Positions 1-8,907 of a stretch of DNA of 64,000 bases are shown in pieces. Under the pieces are notes generated by a model, which ran no database searches, was not told the DNA's origin, and was given only the letters and a program-made list of their open reading frames with translations. Positions within the stretch are counted from its first letter, which is position 1, and every line of letters starts with the position of its first letter. The position numbers were made by a program, and so were the translations under genes. Where the stretch lies: contig JAHCID010000002.1 of the NCBI GenBank assembly GCA_026129405.1, positions 62,001-126,000 on the forward strand, written 5' to 3'. The DNA comes from a bacterium (GTDB taxonomy: Bacteria; Desulfobacterota; Binatia; DP-6).

Positions 1-513
1 CGTGTGCTCGTAGAAGAAGCCGTTCGGGGGATGGCGTCCGGCGAAGAAGTACTCGCCGAACCCCGGCGCGCCGCCGGGACCGATGGTTCCCGTCGCGCCT
101 TCGACCACGGCCTGGTGGACGAACGTGCCGTCGCCCTTCGGCTGGTCACGATGGACGAGCCAGGCGGCGAGGAAGCTGCCGCTGCTCGCGATCCCCATCC
201 GCGGTCCGAACGAGTAGACGCCGGGTGCGTCGATGGGGCCGCTCGAGATCGCGTACGGCGGCGACCATTCCCCCATGATCGGGCGCGACGCCATGACCGG
301 GAACCAGCCCGTCGGCGTCTGCTCCGCCCACGTCGCCACGGGCGTCCCGTCGCCGAGCATGCCGAGCGACGGTGCGAGGGCGGTCCGACCGTCGGTGCTG
401 AGATAGCTGGGAATGCTCCAGCCGGCGGCGACGGCCCCCGCGACGCGCGGGAGTGCCAGCGCGGCCACGAGGAGCAGCAGCAACGGTCGTACGCGCGCGC
501 GCTCGGGCGTCAT
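1..513 (-). CDS. Partial exported protein of unknown function (C-terminus outside window)
   Basis: The frame is open from an ATG at 513 to the left edge, giving 171 residues with no stop. The first ~28 residues are a typical Sec signal peptide: MTPERARVRP, then a run of five leucines, then a cleavage-like VAGA-VAAG. The mature part is rich in G, W, S and P and has evenly spaced aromatic stretches such as GTPVATWAEQ and GSFLAAWLVHRD. This is what exported beta-propeller or sialidase-like repeats look like, but no family can be named from this fragment. It lies 114 bp beyond the end of the M19-like gene on the same strand and could be read in the same direction. Existence of the gene is well supported by the signal peptide and balanced composition; its function is not. 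Confidence 0.7.
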   Translation of the reverse strand, partial: MTPERARVRPLLLLLVAALALPRVAGAVAAGWSIPSYLSTDGRTALAPSLGMLGDGTPVATWAEQTPTGWFPVMASRPIMGEWSPPYAISSGPIDAPGVYSFGPRMGIASSGSFLAAWLVHRDQPKGDGTFVHQAVVEGATGTIGPGGAPGFGEYFFAGRHPPNGFFYEHT

Positions 514-627
514 CGAGCGGAGCGTAGGCCGGGCAGGCGCGTGCCGCCCATACGCTCATCGACGTAGCGGGGATCGGGGCGCTCGGCGGCGAGCAGCCGC
601 GTGAAGCCGGCACCTACGACGGCACGC

Positions 628-3600
628 CTACAGCACCCGCGCCGGTACGCACAGGATCGGCAGCAGCGGGCGGGCCGTCAACGACTGCGCGCCGAGCTGG
701 GTCACGGCCGTCAGATTGCGCGACGCGAACGGTCTCCCCGCGTTGTCGACCCGATAGCAGACCAGCGCCCGTCCGGGATCGCCCGCGGCGCCGCCGTCGA
801 CGCCGGCCGGCAGACACAGCTCGGTCGGCTTCGACAGCATGCCGGTGCGGCTGCCGAAGGCATCCCGGATGGTGACCGCACGCGGCGTGAACGGCGTCGT
901 CCCGGCGCTGGTGCGGGCGCGGTAGCAGCGGTAGGCCTCGAGCGGCGCCGTCGCCGCCGTCCCGTCGACCTCGGCCGGGAAGCAGGCGCGCAGCGGCTTC
1001 ACCGGCGTCAGCGCGATGTCGCCGAATGCGTCCCGGAGTGCGAGGCGGCTCAGCGCGGGCGTCTGCTTCTTCGGCTCCTTGGTATCGTGGCAGAGGAGGT
1101 GGGCTCCCGCATCCGTGGCGATGCCGAGGCCGGTGTCGGCGGCGTTGCAGAGCGTGCGGACGTTCTTGACCAGCGCCGTCGCCGTGCCGAAGCGGTCGGA
1201 TATGGTGATGGGGCGCGGCGCGAACCTGGGCTGACGCTTCGCCGTACGCGTCTGATGGCACTGGAGGTCGTCGGCGCTGCGGCCCGGCGTGCAGAGCGCG
1301 GCAGGCACCGTCTGCCCCCTCGCCCGCTCCCAGACGTGGATGAAGGCCTCGGCCGACTGGAAGAGGGCCGTGGTGTATTGCTCCGGCACGCCCATGACCT
1401 TCAGGTCCTCGACCATGTCGGGAAGCAGGCCGATGTGGGCCAAGCCATCGACGTTGTAGTCGAAGGTGCGCTGGCCGGTGACCTGGCGGTCGAACGTGCC
1501 GAAGCCCGCCAGCGCGAAGGGATAGGACACGCGCCGGTTCGCGCGCAGCTGCGCGCTGCGCTCGTTGCCGTCGTTGGCGCAGGCCTCGTGGCCGAAGCGC
1601 GGTCCGAAATGACCGGCGATGCCGTTGAAGTCGCTGCCCAACGCCACCGGCCCCTCCATGACGTCGACCGAGTACTGCAGCGCCTGGGCGAACGTCTTCG
1701 ACGAGTGGCGGCAGTCGTTCGGCACGACGCCGTAGGGCAGCGAGTGCTGCTCGCCGCGCTTGTCGGTGTCCTGCACGTCGTCCTTGGTCATGGCGGCGAT
1801 CATGCCGCCGACGCTTCGGATGCGGCGGAGCTGGGCCAGCGTGCGCATGCGCTCGTGGCGGATCGACGACGCGTTCAGGTCGAAGAACTGCACGTGGCTC
1901 GCCACCACGGGGTACTTCGGAAAGCGCGCCTCGGCGAGGGTGAGCGTCTCGTCGAGCGAGTGGTTCGACATGTGGTCGACGTCGATGATCATGCCGCGGT
2001 CCATCAGCATGCCGACGAACGTCTTGCCGAGGGGCGAGAGCCCGAGCTTGTTGCAGGTGGCGGTCTGCGGGTAGGGCGCGGGCAGGTCGAAGTTGCCGAA
2101 GCCGAGCAGGTTCAGGATGCCGGCGAGCGCGAAGTCGAGGTGGAAGCGGTATCCCTGCGGCGCGCACTCCTCGGCCTCCCACCAGCGGCCCTCCGAGACG
2201 CGGTTGCCGACGTGGATCGCGTCCTGCCAGGTGGCCGGGCTGCCGAAGCCGTTGTCGAAGTTGTGCACCGGGAAGACGTGGCGGACGCCGAGGTCGTAGT
2301 AGTGGTCGAGGCGTTCCTCGACGTAGGCCTCGTCGCACTGGCCGAACTTGCAGTTGAAGAGGTTGTCGACCTCGATCCCGAGCACGACGGCGAGGTTGCC
2401 GGCGGCGATCTCCTGGCGGGCCTCTGCCGGCGTCGTCACGATGCGGAACCACCCCTGGCCGGGGCCGCCCGATTCGGCGTCGACGAACGCCTCGAAGTCG
2501 CGCGCGAGTGCGAGCTGTGCGTCGATCGGCGCCATGGAATCGTTGCAGTCGACCTGGCGGAGCCGCTTGCTTCCCTTGCAGAGCGCCTCGTTGGTGACGG
2601 CCAGCATCGACATGAGCCGGAGCCCGCCGCGCCAGGCGCGCTCGAGCCAGCGGTAGTAGGTCTGCTGATGGGTCGTGGAGCGTGCCGTCGGCCAGCCGTT
2701 GAAGAGCGGGGCGCCGAGGTTCGAGGTCGTGCCGTCCTGGGTGCCCTGGCCGACGACGTCGTCGATCAGCAGGTGGTCGCCGTGGAAGAGCTTGGCGCCG
2801 CAGTCCGGGAGCCACGCGGGGCAGAAGAGCGGCGCCGGCCGCTCGCTGCCGTTGGCGTTGACGATGTCGAGGTCGGTGGCGAAGTCGTGCCGGAGCGCCG
2901 CATTGACGCCGCCCGCCTCGTCGTACGGCTTGCCGACGAGGACCGCGCCGCCGTGGGCGAGGTGCGCCATCATGTGGACGTGGAGGTCGGCGTAGCCGAG
3001 CAGCGGGCAGGCGGGCCGATCGTCACGGCTGCGGTAGTCGGCGAGCGAGGCCGGCGTCGAGTCGGTCGTCGGCTCGTCGATCGGCTCCATGCGGCCGCAC
3101 ATGTGCACGGCGTGCTGGCCGGTGGCGAGTGGCCCGCCGCAGAAGCAGTCGCCGGTGCAGCCGGGCACCTTGGTGAGCCCGTCCTGACAGGCCGGCGCTT
3201 CGCTGAGGCCGTCGCAGCAGGCACGCTGTCCGACGCCGCCGCACGGCGACGGCTGGATGCACGTGCCCGACGCGGCGATCGCGCCCGTCGCCGTGCCCCC
3301 GCAGTAGCAGTTGCCGTTGCAGAACGGCACCTCGACGAGCCCGTCGGCACAGGCGCTGCCTTCGAGGAAGAAGGCGCAGCAGGCACGCTGGCCGGCGCCG
3401 CCGCACGGCGTGATCGCCTGACAGGTGCCCGACGAGGAGAAGATGCTGTTGCCGCAGGCGCAGTCGCCGGCGCAGCCGGGAACCTCGCGGGCGCCGTCGA
3501 CGCAGGCGACGCCTTCGCCGATGCAGCACGCGCGCTGACCGGGCTGGCCGCAGGGAGCGGCCGTCGCGCCGGCGGGAAGGAGAAGGGCGAAGACGGCGAC

Positions 3601-3636
3601 GAGCGCCGCACAATGGAGACCAACGCGGCAAAGCAT
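628..3636 (-). CDS. Exported cysteine-repeat protein with M19 dipeptidase-like (amidohydrolase-fold) domain
   Basis: 1002 residues. Residues 1-27 are a signal peptide ending ATA-AP. Residues 29-185 are three repeats of 49-54 residues, each opening CGxxGQRACC and carrying further spaced cysteines, likely disulphide-bonded. The central domain (about 210-720) has the metal-site pattern of the amidohydrolase superfamily, closest to peptidase M19: DLHVH near 218, GIEVDN, VHNFDNG, IDVDHMS, VASHVQ and GSDFNG. Residues ~800-1002 hold three degenerate ~60-residue repeats built around a D-x-FG turn, then LC-x-PA, then CYR. Seen: the motifs and repeats. Known: M19 enzymes hydrolyse dipeptides or related amides with two metals. 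Inferred: an exported metallohydrolase held in a disulphide-rich scaffold; the substrate is unknown. The ATG at 3636 is chosen because the signal peptide follows directly, though its ribosome site is weak. Confidence 0.8.
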   Translation of the reverse strand: MLCRVGLHCAALVAVFALLLPAGATAAPCGQPGQRACCIGEGVACVDGAREVPGCAGDCACGNSIFSSSGTCQAITPCGGAGQRACCAFFLEGSACADGLVEVPFCNGNCYCGGTATGAIAASGTCIQPSPCGGVGQRACCDGLSEAPACQDGLTKVPGCTGDCFCGGPLATGQHAVHMCGRMEPIDEPTTDSTPASLADYRSRDDRPACPLLGYADLHVHMMAHLAHGGAVLVGKPYDEAGGVNAALRHDFATDLDIVNANGSERPAPLFCPAWLPDCGAKLFHGDHLLIDDVVGQGTQDGTTSNLGAPLFNGWPTARSTTHQQTYYRWLERAWRGGLRLMSMLAVTNEALCKGSKRLRQVDCNDSMAPIDAQLALARDFEAFVDAESGGPGQGWFRIVTTPAEARQEIAAGNLAVVLGIEVDNLFNCKFGQCDEAYVEERLDHYYDLGVRHVFPVHNFDNGFGSPATWQDAIHVGNRVSEGRWWEAEECAPQGYRFHLDFALAGILNLLGFGNFDLPAPYPQTATCNKLGLSPLGKTFVGMLMDRGMIIDVDHMSNHSLDETLTLAEARFPKYPVVASHVQFFDLNASSIRHERMRTLAQLRRIRSVGGMIAAMTKDDVQDTDKRGEQHSLPYGVVPNDCRHSSKTFAQALQYSVDVMEGPVALGSDFNGIAGHFGPRFGHEACANDGNERSAQLRANRRVSYPFALAGFGTFDRQVTGQRTFDYNVDGLAHIGLLPDMVEDLKVMGVPEQYTTALFQSAEAFIHVWERARGQTVPAALCTPGRSADDLQCHQTRTAKRQPRFAPRPITISDRFGTATALVKNVRTLCNAADTGLGIATDAGAHLLCHDTKEPKKQTPALSRLALRDAFGDIALTPVKPLRACFPAEVDGTAATAPLEAYRCYRARTSAGTTPFTPRAVTIRDAFGSRTGMLSKPTELCLPAGVDGGAAGDPGRALVCYRVDNAGRPFASRNLTAVTQLGAQSLTARPLLPILCVPARVL

Positions 3637-3995
3637 AACGGCACGATAACTCGCGGGCTAACCCGTTTGGAAGTCCAATCGCTGTGAGGATCGCGCCGGC
3701 GCCTGCTCGGCACGTGGGCCGGACGCTCGAAGAGGGTGTCGCGGCCGAGCGCGCCCCCTTCTCGGGGGGACTCATCGCCCGGATGGAGGGGCGTCCAGCC
3801 TGACGGGTCTCGTTGCCGAGTCGATCCGACGGTGCGAGCGCGAGACATCGTGGCGAGTGACGACGGACCGATGCCCGGGGTCTGGTGATACGGCCGACAC
3901 CCGTCGACCCACCCGTGGGTGCGACGATCTCGGGTCCGCGGTCGTTGGTGGCTGTCTGTCCAGACTGCCCGGAGGGCGGTGTTCTTCCCGCGGGC
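3637..3995. other. Non-coding stretch between two minus-strand genes
   Basis: 359 bp upstream of the M19-like gene. No frame here has protein-like composition on either strand. The only structure I see is a short near-palindrome, CGGGCTAACCCG at 3654-3665, in the leader of the M19-like gene. No convincing promoter hexamers were found. Confidence 0.5.
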
Positions 3996-4601
3996 TCATC
4001 CGCCCGGGCACGGATCGAGGCGCAAGGCCGCGGCGGTCTCCCTGGCCTCGCGCGGGTAGAGACCGATCGCTGCGGCGCCGCGCGCCACCGCATACTTCTC
4101 GACCTTGAGAGCGTGGATCGCCCTGACGGTGGGGCGGTCGTCGTGAAGCACCGGCACCACGCATCGGATCTCCCCGTTTCGCAGCAGCTCGAGGTGCGCT
4201 CCATCCAAGGAGTGCGCGACCGCCTTCGCGCGCGCCATCCCAACCCACTCGCCGTCTTCGCGGTCGACGATCCAGAGGCGCAGCTCCACCGGCCTGCCGG
4301 CGCTGTCGACGGCATGGAGCGACACCACCTCTTCGAGCTCCGCCATAGTCGCGTAGAGCCCGAAGAAGAGCACCACGGGGGTGGTCGCCAGCGCCAGCCG
4401 ACCGAGCCATGGTGACGTGGCCGGCAAGACCAGGACACCGCCGAGCAGCAGTGCGCCCAACCCGCCGAACAGGTTCGCGCCGCGCGGCATCGCATACGGA
4501 CCAGCGTGCAGGAGACGGACGGCGAACACGGCGACGCCGACGGCGAGGAGGCCGTAGCCGACTGCGTTGCGGACCTTGGAACGCGAGCGGGATTCCCTCA
4601 C
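3996..4601 (-). CDS. Membrane protein with C-terminal split-barrel-like domain
   Basis: 201 residues, GTG start with a good GGAGG seven bases upstream. Three hydrophobic helices (about residues 13-31, 43-60, 68-85) are followed by a soluble domain, about 88-185. The soluble part contains ELRLWIVDRED, a segment alternating hydrophobic strands, and KVEKYAVA. This resembles small beta-barrel domains of the deazaflavin/FMN-binding (DUF385 or PNPOx-like) type, in which an RLW-x-V-x-D strand and a terminal EKYG-like helix recur. The resemblance is by eye and is not proof of cofactor binding. The gene stands alone, with the dihaem cytochrome gene ending 174 bp upstream. I would treat it as a membrane protein of unknown function. 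Confidence 0.7.
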   Translation of the reverse strand: MRESRSRSKVRNAVGYGLLAVGVAVFAVRLLHAGPYAMPRGANLFGGLGALLLGGVLVLPATSPWLGRLALATTPVVLFFGLYATMAELEEVVSLHAVDSAGRPVELRLWIVDREDGEWVGMARAKAVAHSLDGAHLELLRNGEIRCVVPVLHDDRPTVRAIHALKVEKYAVARGAAAIGLYPREARETAAALRLDPCPGG

Positions 4602-4775
4602 CGATGATCCTCCGGAGGCCGAAAGCTACCCCGCGCGGAACGGCGCAGTCGAGGAGTCGAGCCGGTCGTGTGTGCCGTGCGTGCTACGTCGGGTGCGAGT
4701 GCCTCTGAGGTACGTGTGGACCGCGGGGCGGGCGATCATCGGCACGTGCAGGGCTGACGTGGAAGAAGCCGGCCG

Positions 4776-7700
4776 TCAGGGCAGCGGCGGGCAGCCGTTC
4801 GGCGCCGGCGTGTTCGGCGCACCGAGGAAGCGGCCGGGCCGGTCGCTCTTCGCCGTCGAGCGTTGCTTTCCGCGCGGCTTCGCCGGTGCGGCCGCGCACC
4901 AGCCGCCGGAGACGAAGAGCCCGGGTGCGAGCGTCACCGCGACGCGGCCCTGTGCCGGCTCGTCGAGCGTATAGCCGAGGCCCTTCGCGCGCACGCGCAG
5001 CAGATCGGGACCGAGAAGGACGCTCTTCACGGGGCCGCGCCCGCGGAAGCGGTAGCCTTTGGCCCTGCGCTCCGAGCCGGCCAGCCGCCAGCCGTCTCGC
5101 GCGAGCGCGACGCGCGTCGCATCGGCGGTGAAGCCCGCGCCGTAGACCTGGAGCACGGCGCCCCAGCGGGTCGGATCGAACGCCGAGTCGCGCGGCGGCG
5201 GGACGACGCGCGCCGCGGCCGCGTCCTTGCGTGTCTTCGCCGCGAACGCCGCCGTCGCGGCCACGCGCCCGCGCAGCGCCAGCGCCGAGGTACGGATCGG
5301 GACGCGTGCGAGCGGCAGCGGGTCGCCCTCGGGGCGGCTTGTGGCGTCGGCGGGATCGGTGCCGGCGTCGAGCTCGTCGCGGTCGAGGAAGCCGTCGCCG
5401 TCGCGATCGATGGCGCGGCGCGGGCCCTCGCCGGGCGGCACGCAGGTGAGCGTCAGCTCCTGCCCGGCGATCGCGGCCTGCGCGACGAGCGCGCCGGCGG
5501 CGAGCGGCGGCTCGGCGCGGCGGTCGGAGACGAAGAGATCGTCCGCGACCGCGATCCAGCCGCGCGCCTCGCCGGCGAGCACGCCGTGTGCGACGAGATC
5601 GCAGTCGCCCGCGGCGGCGCGCGCGCGCAGCAGCGCGACGCGGTCGGCCGCGGCGTCGGCCGGCGTCACGGTCGCCTGCTGGCCGACGATCGGCGCCAGG
5701 TCGGTGTCGAAGGCGAGGAGGAAGGCCTCGAGCTCGCGGCGCTCGGCGTCGGTCAGCGTGAACTCGCTGCCGCCGAGGAAGCGCGCGATGGTGTCGACGC
5801 TGCCGTCGTGCGTAAAGCCGAAGCCGCGGATCTGCGGACCGGTCGCGGCGCCGCCGCCGCCGCCGAGCGCCGGCACCGGTGGGACCCCGAACATGCCCAC
5901 CTTGGTGTAGAGATTCCGCAGGTGCGGGATCTTCATGAGCTGCGGCCCGCCCTGCAGCGCCGACTGGCCGTCGGCGCCGAACGCGCCGTCGCGCGGCGAC
6001 AGCGCGTGGCAGGCGACGCAGTTGAAGCCGGCCTGGTCGGTGACGCGGCCGACGAAGAGGTCGCGGCCCGCCTGCTGCTCGGGCGACAGCGCGCCGTCGA
6101 GCGCCCGGTTCGGGTTGGGCGGGTAGACGATCTGCAGCGCGAAGTCGGCGAAGCGGCGCATGGCGGCGGCGTCGATCGGGCCGCCGCGGCCGAGGAGGCC
6201 GTCGAACGCGACGTCGAACGCCTCGAACGCCTGCGTCGTGTCGAGCGCGTCGCCGTCGTCGAGGTGGCCGCCGGTGCGGTCGCCGCGCCAGTGCATCGGG
6301 CCGTTCCGGGCGAGGCCGCGCAGGCTCTGCGTCTGCATCGGGCCCTTCATCGGATGGAACGGCTGCGCCTCGCCGAAGTGGATCGGATTGGGATTCGCGA
6401 GCACGGCGGCGTCGGGGTTGCCGAGGTCCCAGGCGAGGCCGTCGACGTCGCCGCCGAGGTGGCAGCTCGCGCACGACGCCTCGCCGTTGCTCGACGTCGC
6501 GCGCGCATCGTAGAGCAGCGGCCGCCCGGCGACGACGCTCGCCGGCTCGGGATTGAAGAGCGGCTGGTGGTCGATCTCGCGCCGGGTCGCGAGGTCGACG
6601 ACCGACACCGCGTCGTCGAAGCGGGTCAGCACGTAGAGGCGCCCGCGCGCGGCGTCGACGACGAGGCCGCTCGGGCCGCCGCCGGTGAGCGGCACGTGAT
6701 CGGCGACGTCGGGCGTGAACGTGCCCGCCTCGAGCGCTGCGGTGTCGACCGCGGCGACGACGCCGGAGCCGAACGCGGCCACCCACAGCGTCGCGCCGTC
6801 GGGCGAGATCGCGAGCGCCTGCGGCAGCGCCAGGCTCTTCTCGGCGACGCCGGGCGGGCTCGGCACGACGCCGTAGTCGATGTGCGGGTTCAGGTGGTGC
6901 GGCGCCGCCGGCTCGCCGTCGCGCAGCACGGTGATGCGCGACTCGTGCAGGCGGCCGCGCACGGTGCTGCCGCCGAGGACGCCGGGGCCTTCGAAGCGCA
7001 CCTCGTTGCGCGCCTCGGTGCCCGCGACGTAGAGCGCGCCGCTCGTCGGGTGCGCCGCCATCGCGAACAGCGCGGTGCCGACGTGGGCCCAGTCGGTGGT
7101 GACGGCGAGCGTGGTCGCGTCGATGCGGAAGACGTCGCGGTCGGGCAGCGTGAAGCGCACGGCGTCGTCCCAGACGCGGCCGAGCCCGTCGCGCCAGTGC
7201 TCGGTGGCGCGGTCGAAGGCGACCACGAGGCCGGTCTCGGGGCCGGGAACGCCCTCGACGTTCGCGACCGGACCCGGGAGCCCGCCGGGCATCACGAGCG
7301 GGCCGAGCGCGCAGGGCGCGGCGCCGGGGCCGCCGTCGCAGACGGCGCCCTCGTGCACGATCGTCGTCTGGTTGCCGGACTGGAAGACGGCGGCGTAGAC
7401 GGCGGCGCCGTCGGGCGAGACGGCGAGGGCGCGCGGCGTGTCGCCGAAGAGCGTGACGATGCGGACGGGCGTGGCGGCGTCGCTCGCGGCGTCGAACACC
7501 CACACGTCGGCGCGGCCGACGCCCGCGGCGCCGGCCGGCGCAGGCCCGGGGTGGTGCTGCCCGCGGTGCGCGGCGGTGACGAAGGCGCGGCCGCCGGCGA
7601 AGACGACGTCGCGCGGCTCGTCGCCGACCGGCAGCGTGCGCACGACGCGCGGCGCGCCGCCGTCGAGGCGCACGACGCTGACGCTGTCGGAGAGGTGGTT

Positions 7701-7976
7701 CACGACCCACACCTCGGCGTCGGTGCGTGCGGCGACCGCGACGGGCTCGAGGCCGACGCTCACCGAGCCCGTGTGGCGCAGGCCGCCGGCGCCGACGTCG
7801 AACACCTCGAGGCGGCCGTCGGGCGTGTTGGTGGCGAAGAGACGGCTGCCGTCGGGGGAGAGGGCGAGCGGCCGGACCTGGCTGGTCTCGAACGTGGTGA
7901 AGGTCGCGGCGGCGGGCCGCGACGCGACGACGCTCAGCACGGCCAGGAGGAGAGCCGCGGTCCGCACGGCCCGCAT
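4776..7976 (-). CDS. Exported YVTN-type beta-propeller fused to dihaem cytochrome c peroxidase-like domain
   Basis: 1066 residues from the ATG at 7976; earlier in-frame starts would put the signal peptide internally. Residues 1-23 are the signal peptide (VVASRPAAA). Residues ~25-440 contain repeated strands of the type LALSPDGSRLFATN, AVSPDGAAVYAA and AISPDGATLWVAA, a YVTN/surface-layer propeller. Two haem sites follow, CASCH near residue 502 and CVACH near 653, in a CCP/MauG-like context. A calcium-loop DRDGDGFLDRDELDAGTDP lies near 860, then a C-terminal region I do not recognise. Proteins of this layout act in the periplasm as electron-transfer or oxidising enzymes for a protein or small-molecule partner. 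It is divergent from the histidine-N-terminus gene at 8193, and the shared 216-bp gap holds inverted repeats. A related dihaem protein lies at 10133. Confidence 0.85.
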   Translation of the reverse strand: MRAVRTAALLLAVLSVVASRPAAATFTTFETSQVRPLALSPDGSRLFATNTPDGRLEVFDVGAGGLRHTGSVSVGLEPVAVAARTDAEVWVVNHLSDSVSVVRLDGGAPRVVRTLPVGDEPRDVVFAGGRAFVTAAHRGQHHPGPAPAGAAGVGRADVWVFDAASDAATPVRIVTLFGDTPRALAVSPDGAAVYAAVFQSGNQTTIVHEGAVCDGGPGAAPCALGPLVMPGGLPGPVANVEGVPGPETGLVVAFDRATEHWRDGLGRVWDDAVRFTLPDRDVFRIDATTLAVTTDWAHVGTALFAMAAHPTSGALYVAGTEARNEVRFEGPGVLGGSTVRGRLHESRITVLRDGEPAAPHHLNPHIDYGVVPSPPGVAEKSLALPQALAISPDGATLWVAAFGSGVVAAVDTAALEAGTFTPDVADHVPLTGGGPSGLVVDAARGRLYVLTRFDDAVSVVDLATRREIDHQPLFNPEPASVVAGRPLLYDARATSSNGEASCASCHLGGDVDGLAWDLGNPDAAVLANPNPIHFGEAQPFHPMKGPMQTQSLRGLARNGPMHWRGDRTGGHLDDGDALDTTQAFEAFDVAFDGLLGRGGPIDAAAMRRFADFALQIVYPPNPNRALDGALSPEQQAGRDLFVGRVTDQAGFNCVACHALSPRDGAFGADGQSALQGGPQLMKIPHLRNLYTKVGMFGVPPVPALGGGGGAATGPQIRGFGFTHDGSVDTIARFLGGSEFTLTDAERRELEAFLLAFDTDLAPIVGQQATVTPADAAADRVALLRARAAAGDCDLVAHGVLAGEARGWIAVADDLFVSDRRAEPPLAAGALVAQAAIAGQELTLTCVPPGEGPRRAIDRDGDGFLDRDELDAGTDPADATSRPEGDPLPLARVPIRTSALALRGRVAATAAFAAKTRKDAAAARVVPPPRDSAFDPTRWGAVLQVYGAGFTADATRVALARDGWRLAGSERRAKGYRFRGRGPVKSVLLGPDLLRVRAKGLGYTLDEPAQGRVAVTLAPGLFVSGGWCAAAPAKPRGKQRSTAKSDRPGRFLGAPNTPAPNGCPPLP

Positions 7977-8025
7977 CGGCACAGAGGTAGCGCAGCGCGG
8001 TCGTGGTGTGAACGGACGCGGGCCC

Positions 8026-8044
8026 CTGCGACCACGTGTCGCAG
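8026..8044. promoter_or_regulatory. Inverted repeat, candidate operator copy 1
   Basis: Arms CTGCGAC and GTCGCAG, perfect over 7 bp, separated by CACGT. It lies 50 bp upstream of the minus-strand dihaem/propeller gene start. Closely similar sequences occur at 8138 and 8908. The binding protein is unknown. Confidence 0.5.
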
Positions 8045-8097
8045 CACCGCGAGCGGGGCTCGGCTGCATGCCCGGCCCTCATCGCCTTCATGGCGCC

Positions 8098-8112
8098 GTT
8101 CCGGTACGGAAC
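8098..8112. promoter_or_regulatory. Inverted repeat in the divergent intergenic region
   Basis: GTTCCG and CGGAAC arms around GTA, a perfect 15-bp element between the two copies of the CTGCGAC motif. It could be a second regulator site; no experimental meaning can be assigned. Confidence 0.3.
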
Positions 8113-8137
8113 CGCCCATGGCAGCCGCGACCCGGTC

Positions 8138-8156
8138 CTGCGACCACGTGACGCAT
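8138..8156. promoter_or_regulatory. Inverted repeat, candidate operator copy 2
   Basis: CTGCGACCACGTGACGCAT differs from copy 1 (8026-8044) at two of 19 positions and keeps TGCG/CGCA symmetry. It lies 37 bp upstream of the ATG at 8193. Centres of copies 1 and 2 are 112 bp apart. Confidence 0.5.
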
Positions 8157-8192
8157 CCCGCCGACGAGAAGCGACCTCTACGGTGCTTTGCC

Positions 8193-8876
8193 ATGCGTCG
8201 GGCCGTCGTCCCCGCGGTCGTGCTGGGCGTGCTCTTGTCCGGCGGCATGGCCTTCGCGCACTCCGGTGGGCCCATCGGCGAGGTCACGAACGATGCGCTC
8301 AGCTTCGGCGATCCCGATCCGTCCGGGATCAGCTACGAATGGACGCTGCGCATGCACCGCCGGCAACGGGCGCAGCTCGTCTACGCGGTCGGAGCCAAGA
8401 GCTGGAGCGAGCCGTCCAATCCCGAGGGTCTGAAGGGATGGACCCATACGTCGAACTGGATCGCGCTCGATCTGCGCGAGAAGGCGAAGCTCGTCATCAC
8501 GGTGGAGCGCCAGCAGGGCGTGGTCGTGACGAGCGGCACGACGGCGGGCGTCGCGCGCTCGGCGCTGGTGCCGGCGCTGTCGATCTACGACGGGTGGGAC
8601 GACACGACCGAGTTCGAGACCCACACGTTCAACAACGTCGGCAACTTCTGGTCGACGATCGTCTACCGCGGCCACGCCGCGAATCCGAAGTCGAAGACGA
8701 AGGTGACGTACAAGGCGAAGCTGCCGGCCGGTCGCTACAGCATCGTCGTCGGCGGCAACCCGGCGTCGCTCGGCGACCCGAGCGCGTATCCCGCTGCGAC
8801 CTGCGATCCGCTCGACCCGGTGTGCTACGCGTACACCGGGCTCCAGGGCTACCGCGTCATCGTTCAGACGCGCTGA
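8193..8876 (+). CDS. Exported protein with predicted mature N-terminal histidine, paralog A
   Basis: 227 residues. A clear signal peptide (1-22) ends MAFA, so cleavage after AFA leaves His23 as the first mature residue. Landmarks shared in order with the next gene are AVGAKSW (65-71), GWTH (82-85), YDGWD (132-136), a histidine beside TF (144-146) and GRYSIVVGG (180-188). A CDPLDPVC cysteine pair (204, 211) lies near the end. The remainder alternates strands, as in a small beta-sandwich. Known: a mature N-terminal histidine is the first copper ligand in CopC, PmoB and lytic monooxygenases. Inferred: this may be a periplasmic copper protein, with His85 and His144 as further candidate ligands. 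No named family is recognised. It diverges from a dihaem cytochrome gene with shared inverted repeats between them. Confidence 0.85.
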   Translation: MRRAVVPAVVLGVLLSGGMAFAHSGGPIGEVTNDALSFGDPDPSGISYEWTLRMHRRQRAQLVYAVGAKSWSEPSNPEGLKGWTHTSNWIALDLREKAKLVITVERQQGVVVTSGTTAGVARSALVPALSIYDGWDDTTEFETHTFNNVGNFWSTIVYRGHAANPKSKTKVTYKAKLPAGRYSIVVGGNPASLGDPSAYPAATCDPLDPVCYAYTGLQGYRVIVQTR

Positions 8877-8907
8877 TCCGCCTCCCGCGGCGCGGCATCA
8901 CACCGGC

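Noticed and set aside
601-3687. A 1028-residue plus-strand frame antisense to the M19-like gene
   Set aside because: No signal peptide or motif, skewed composition; the minus frame has repeats, motifs and a signal peptide.
3885-4415. Plus-strand frame antisense to the membrane split-barrel gene
   Set aside because: The minus-strand frame has clear membrane helices and a ribosome site; the plus frame has neither.
4863-8876. A 1337-residue plus-strand frame covering most of the propeller-dihaem gene in antisense
   Set aside because: It is R/A/G/E-rich and without domains across 4863-8192; only its last 227 residues, from ATG 8193, are a real protein. It is a G+C-composition artefact.
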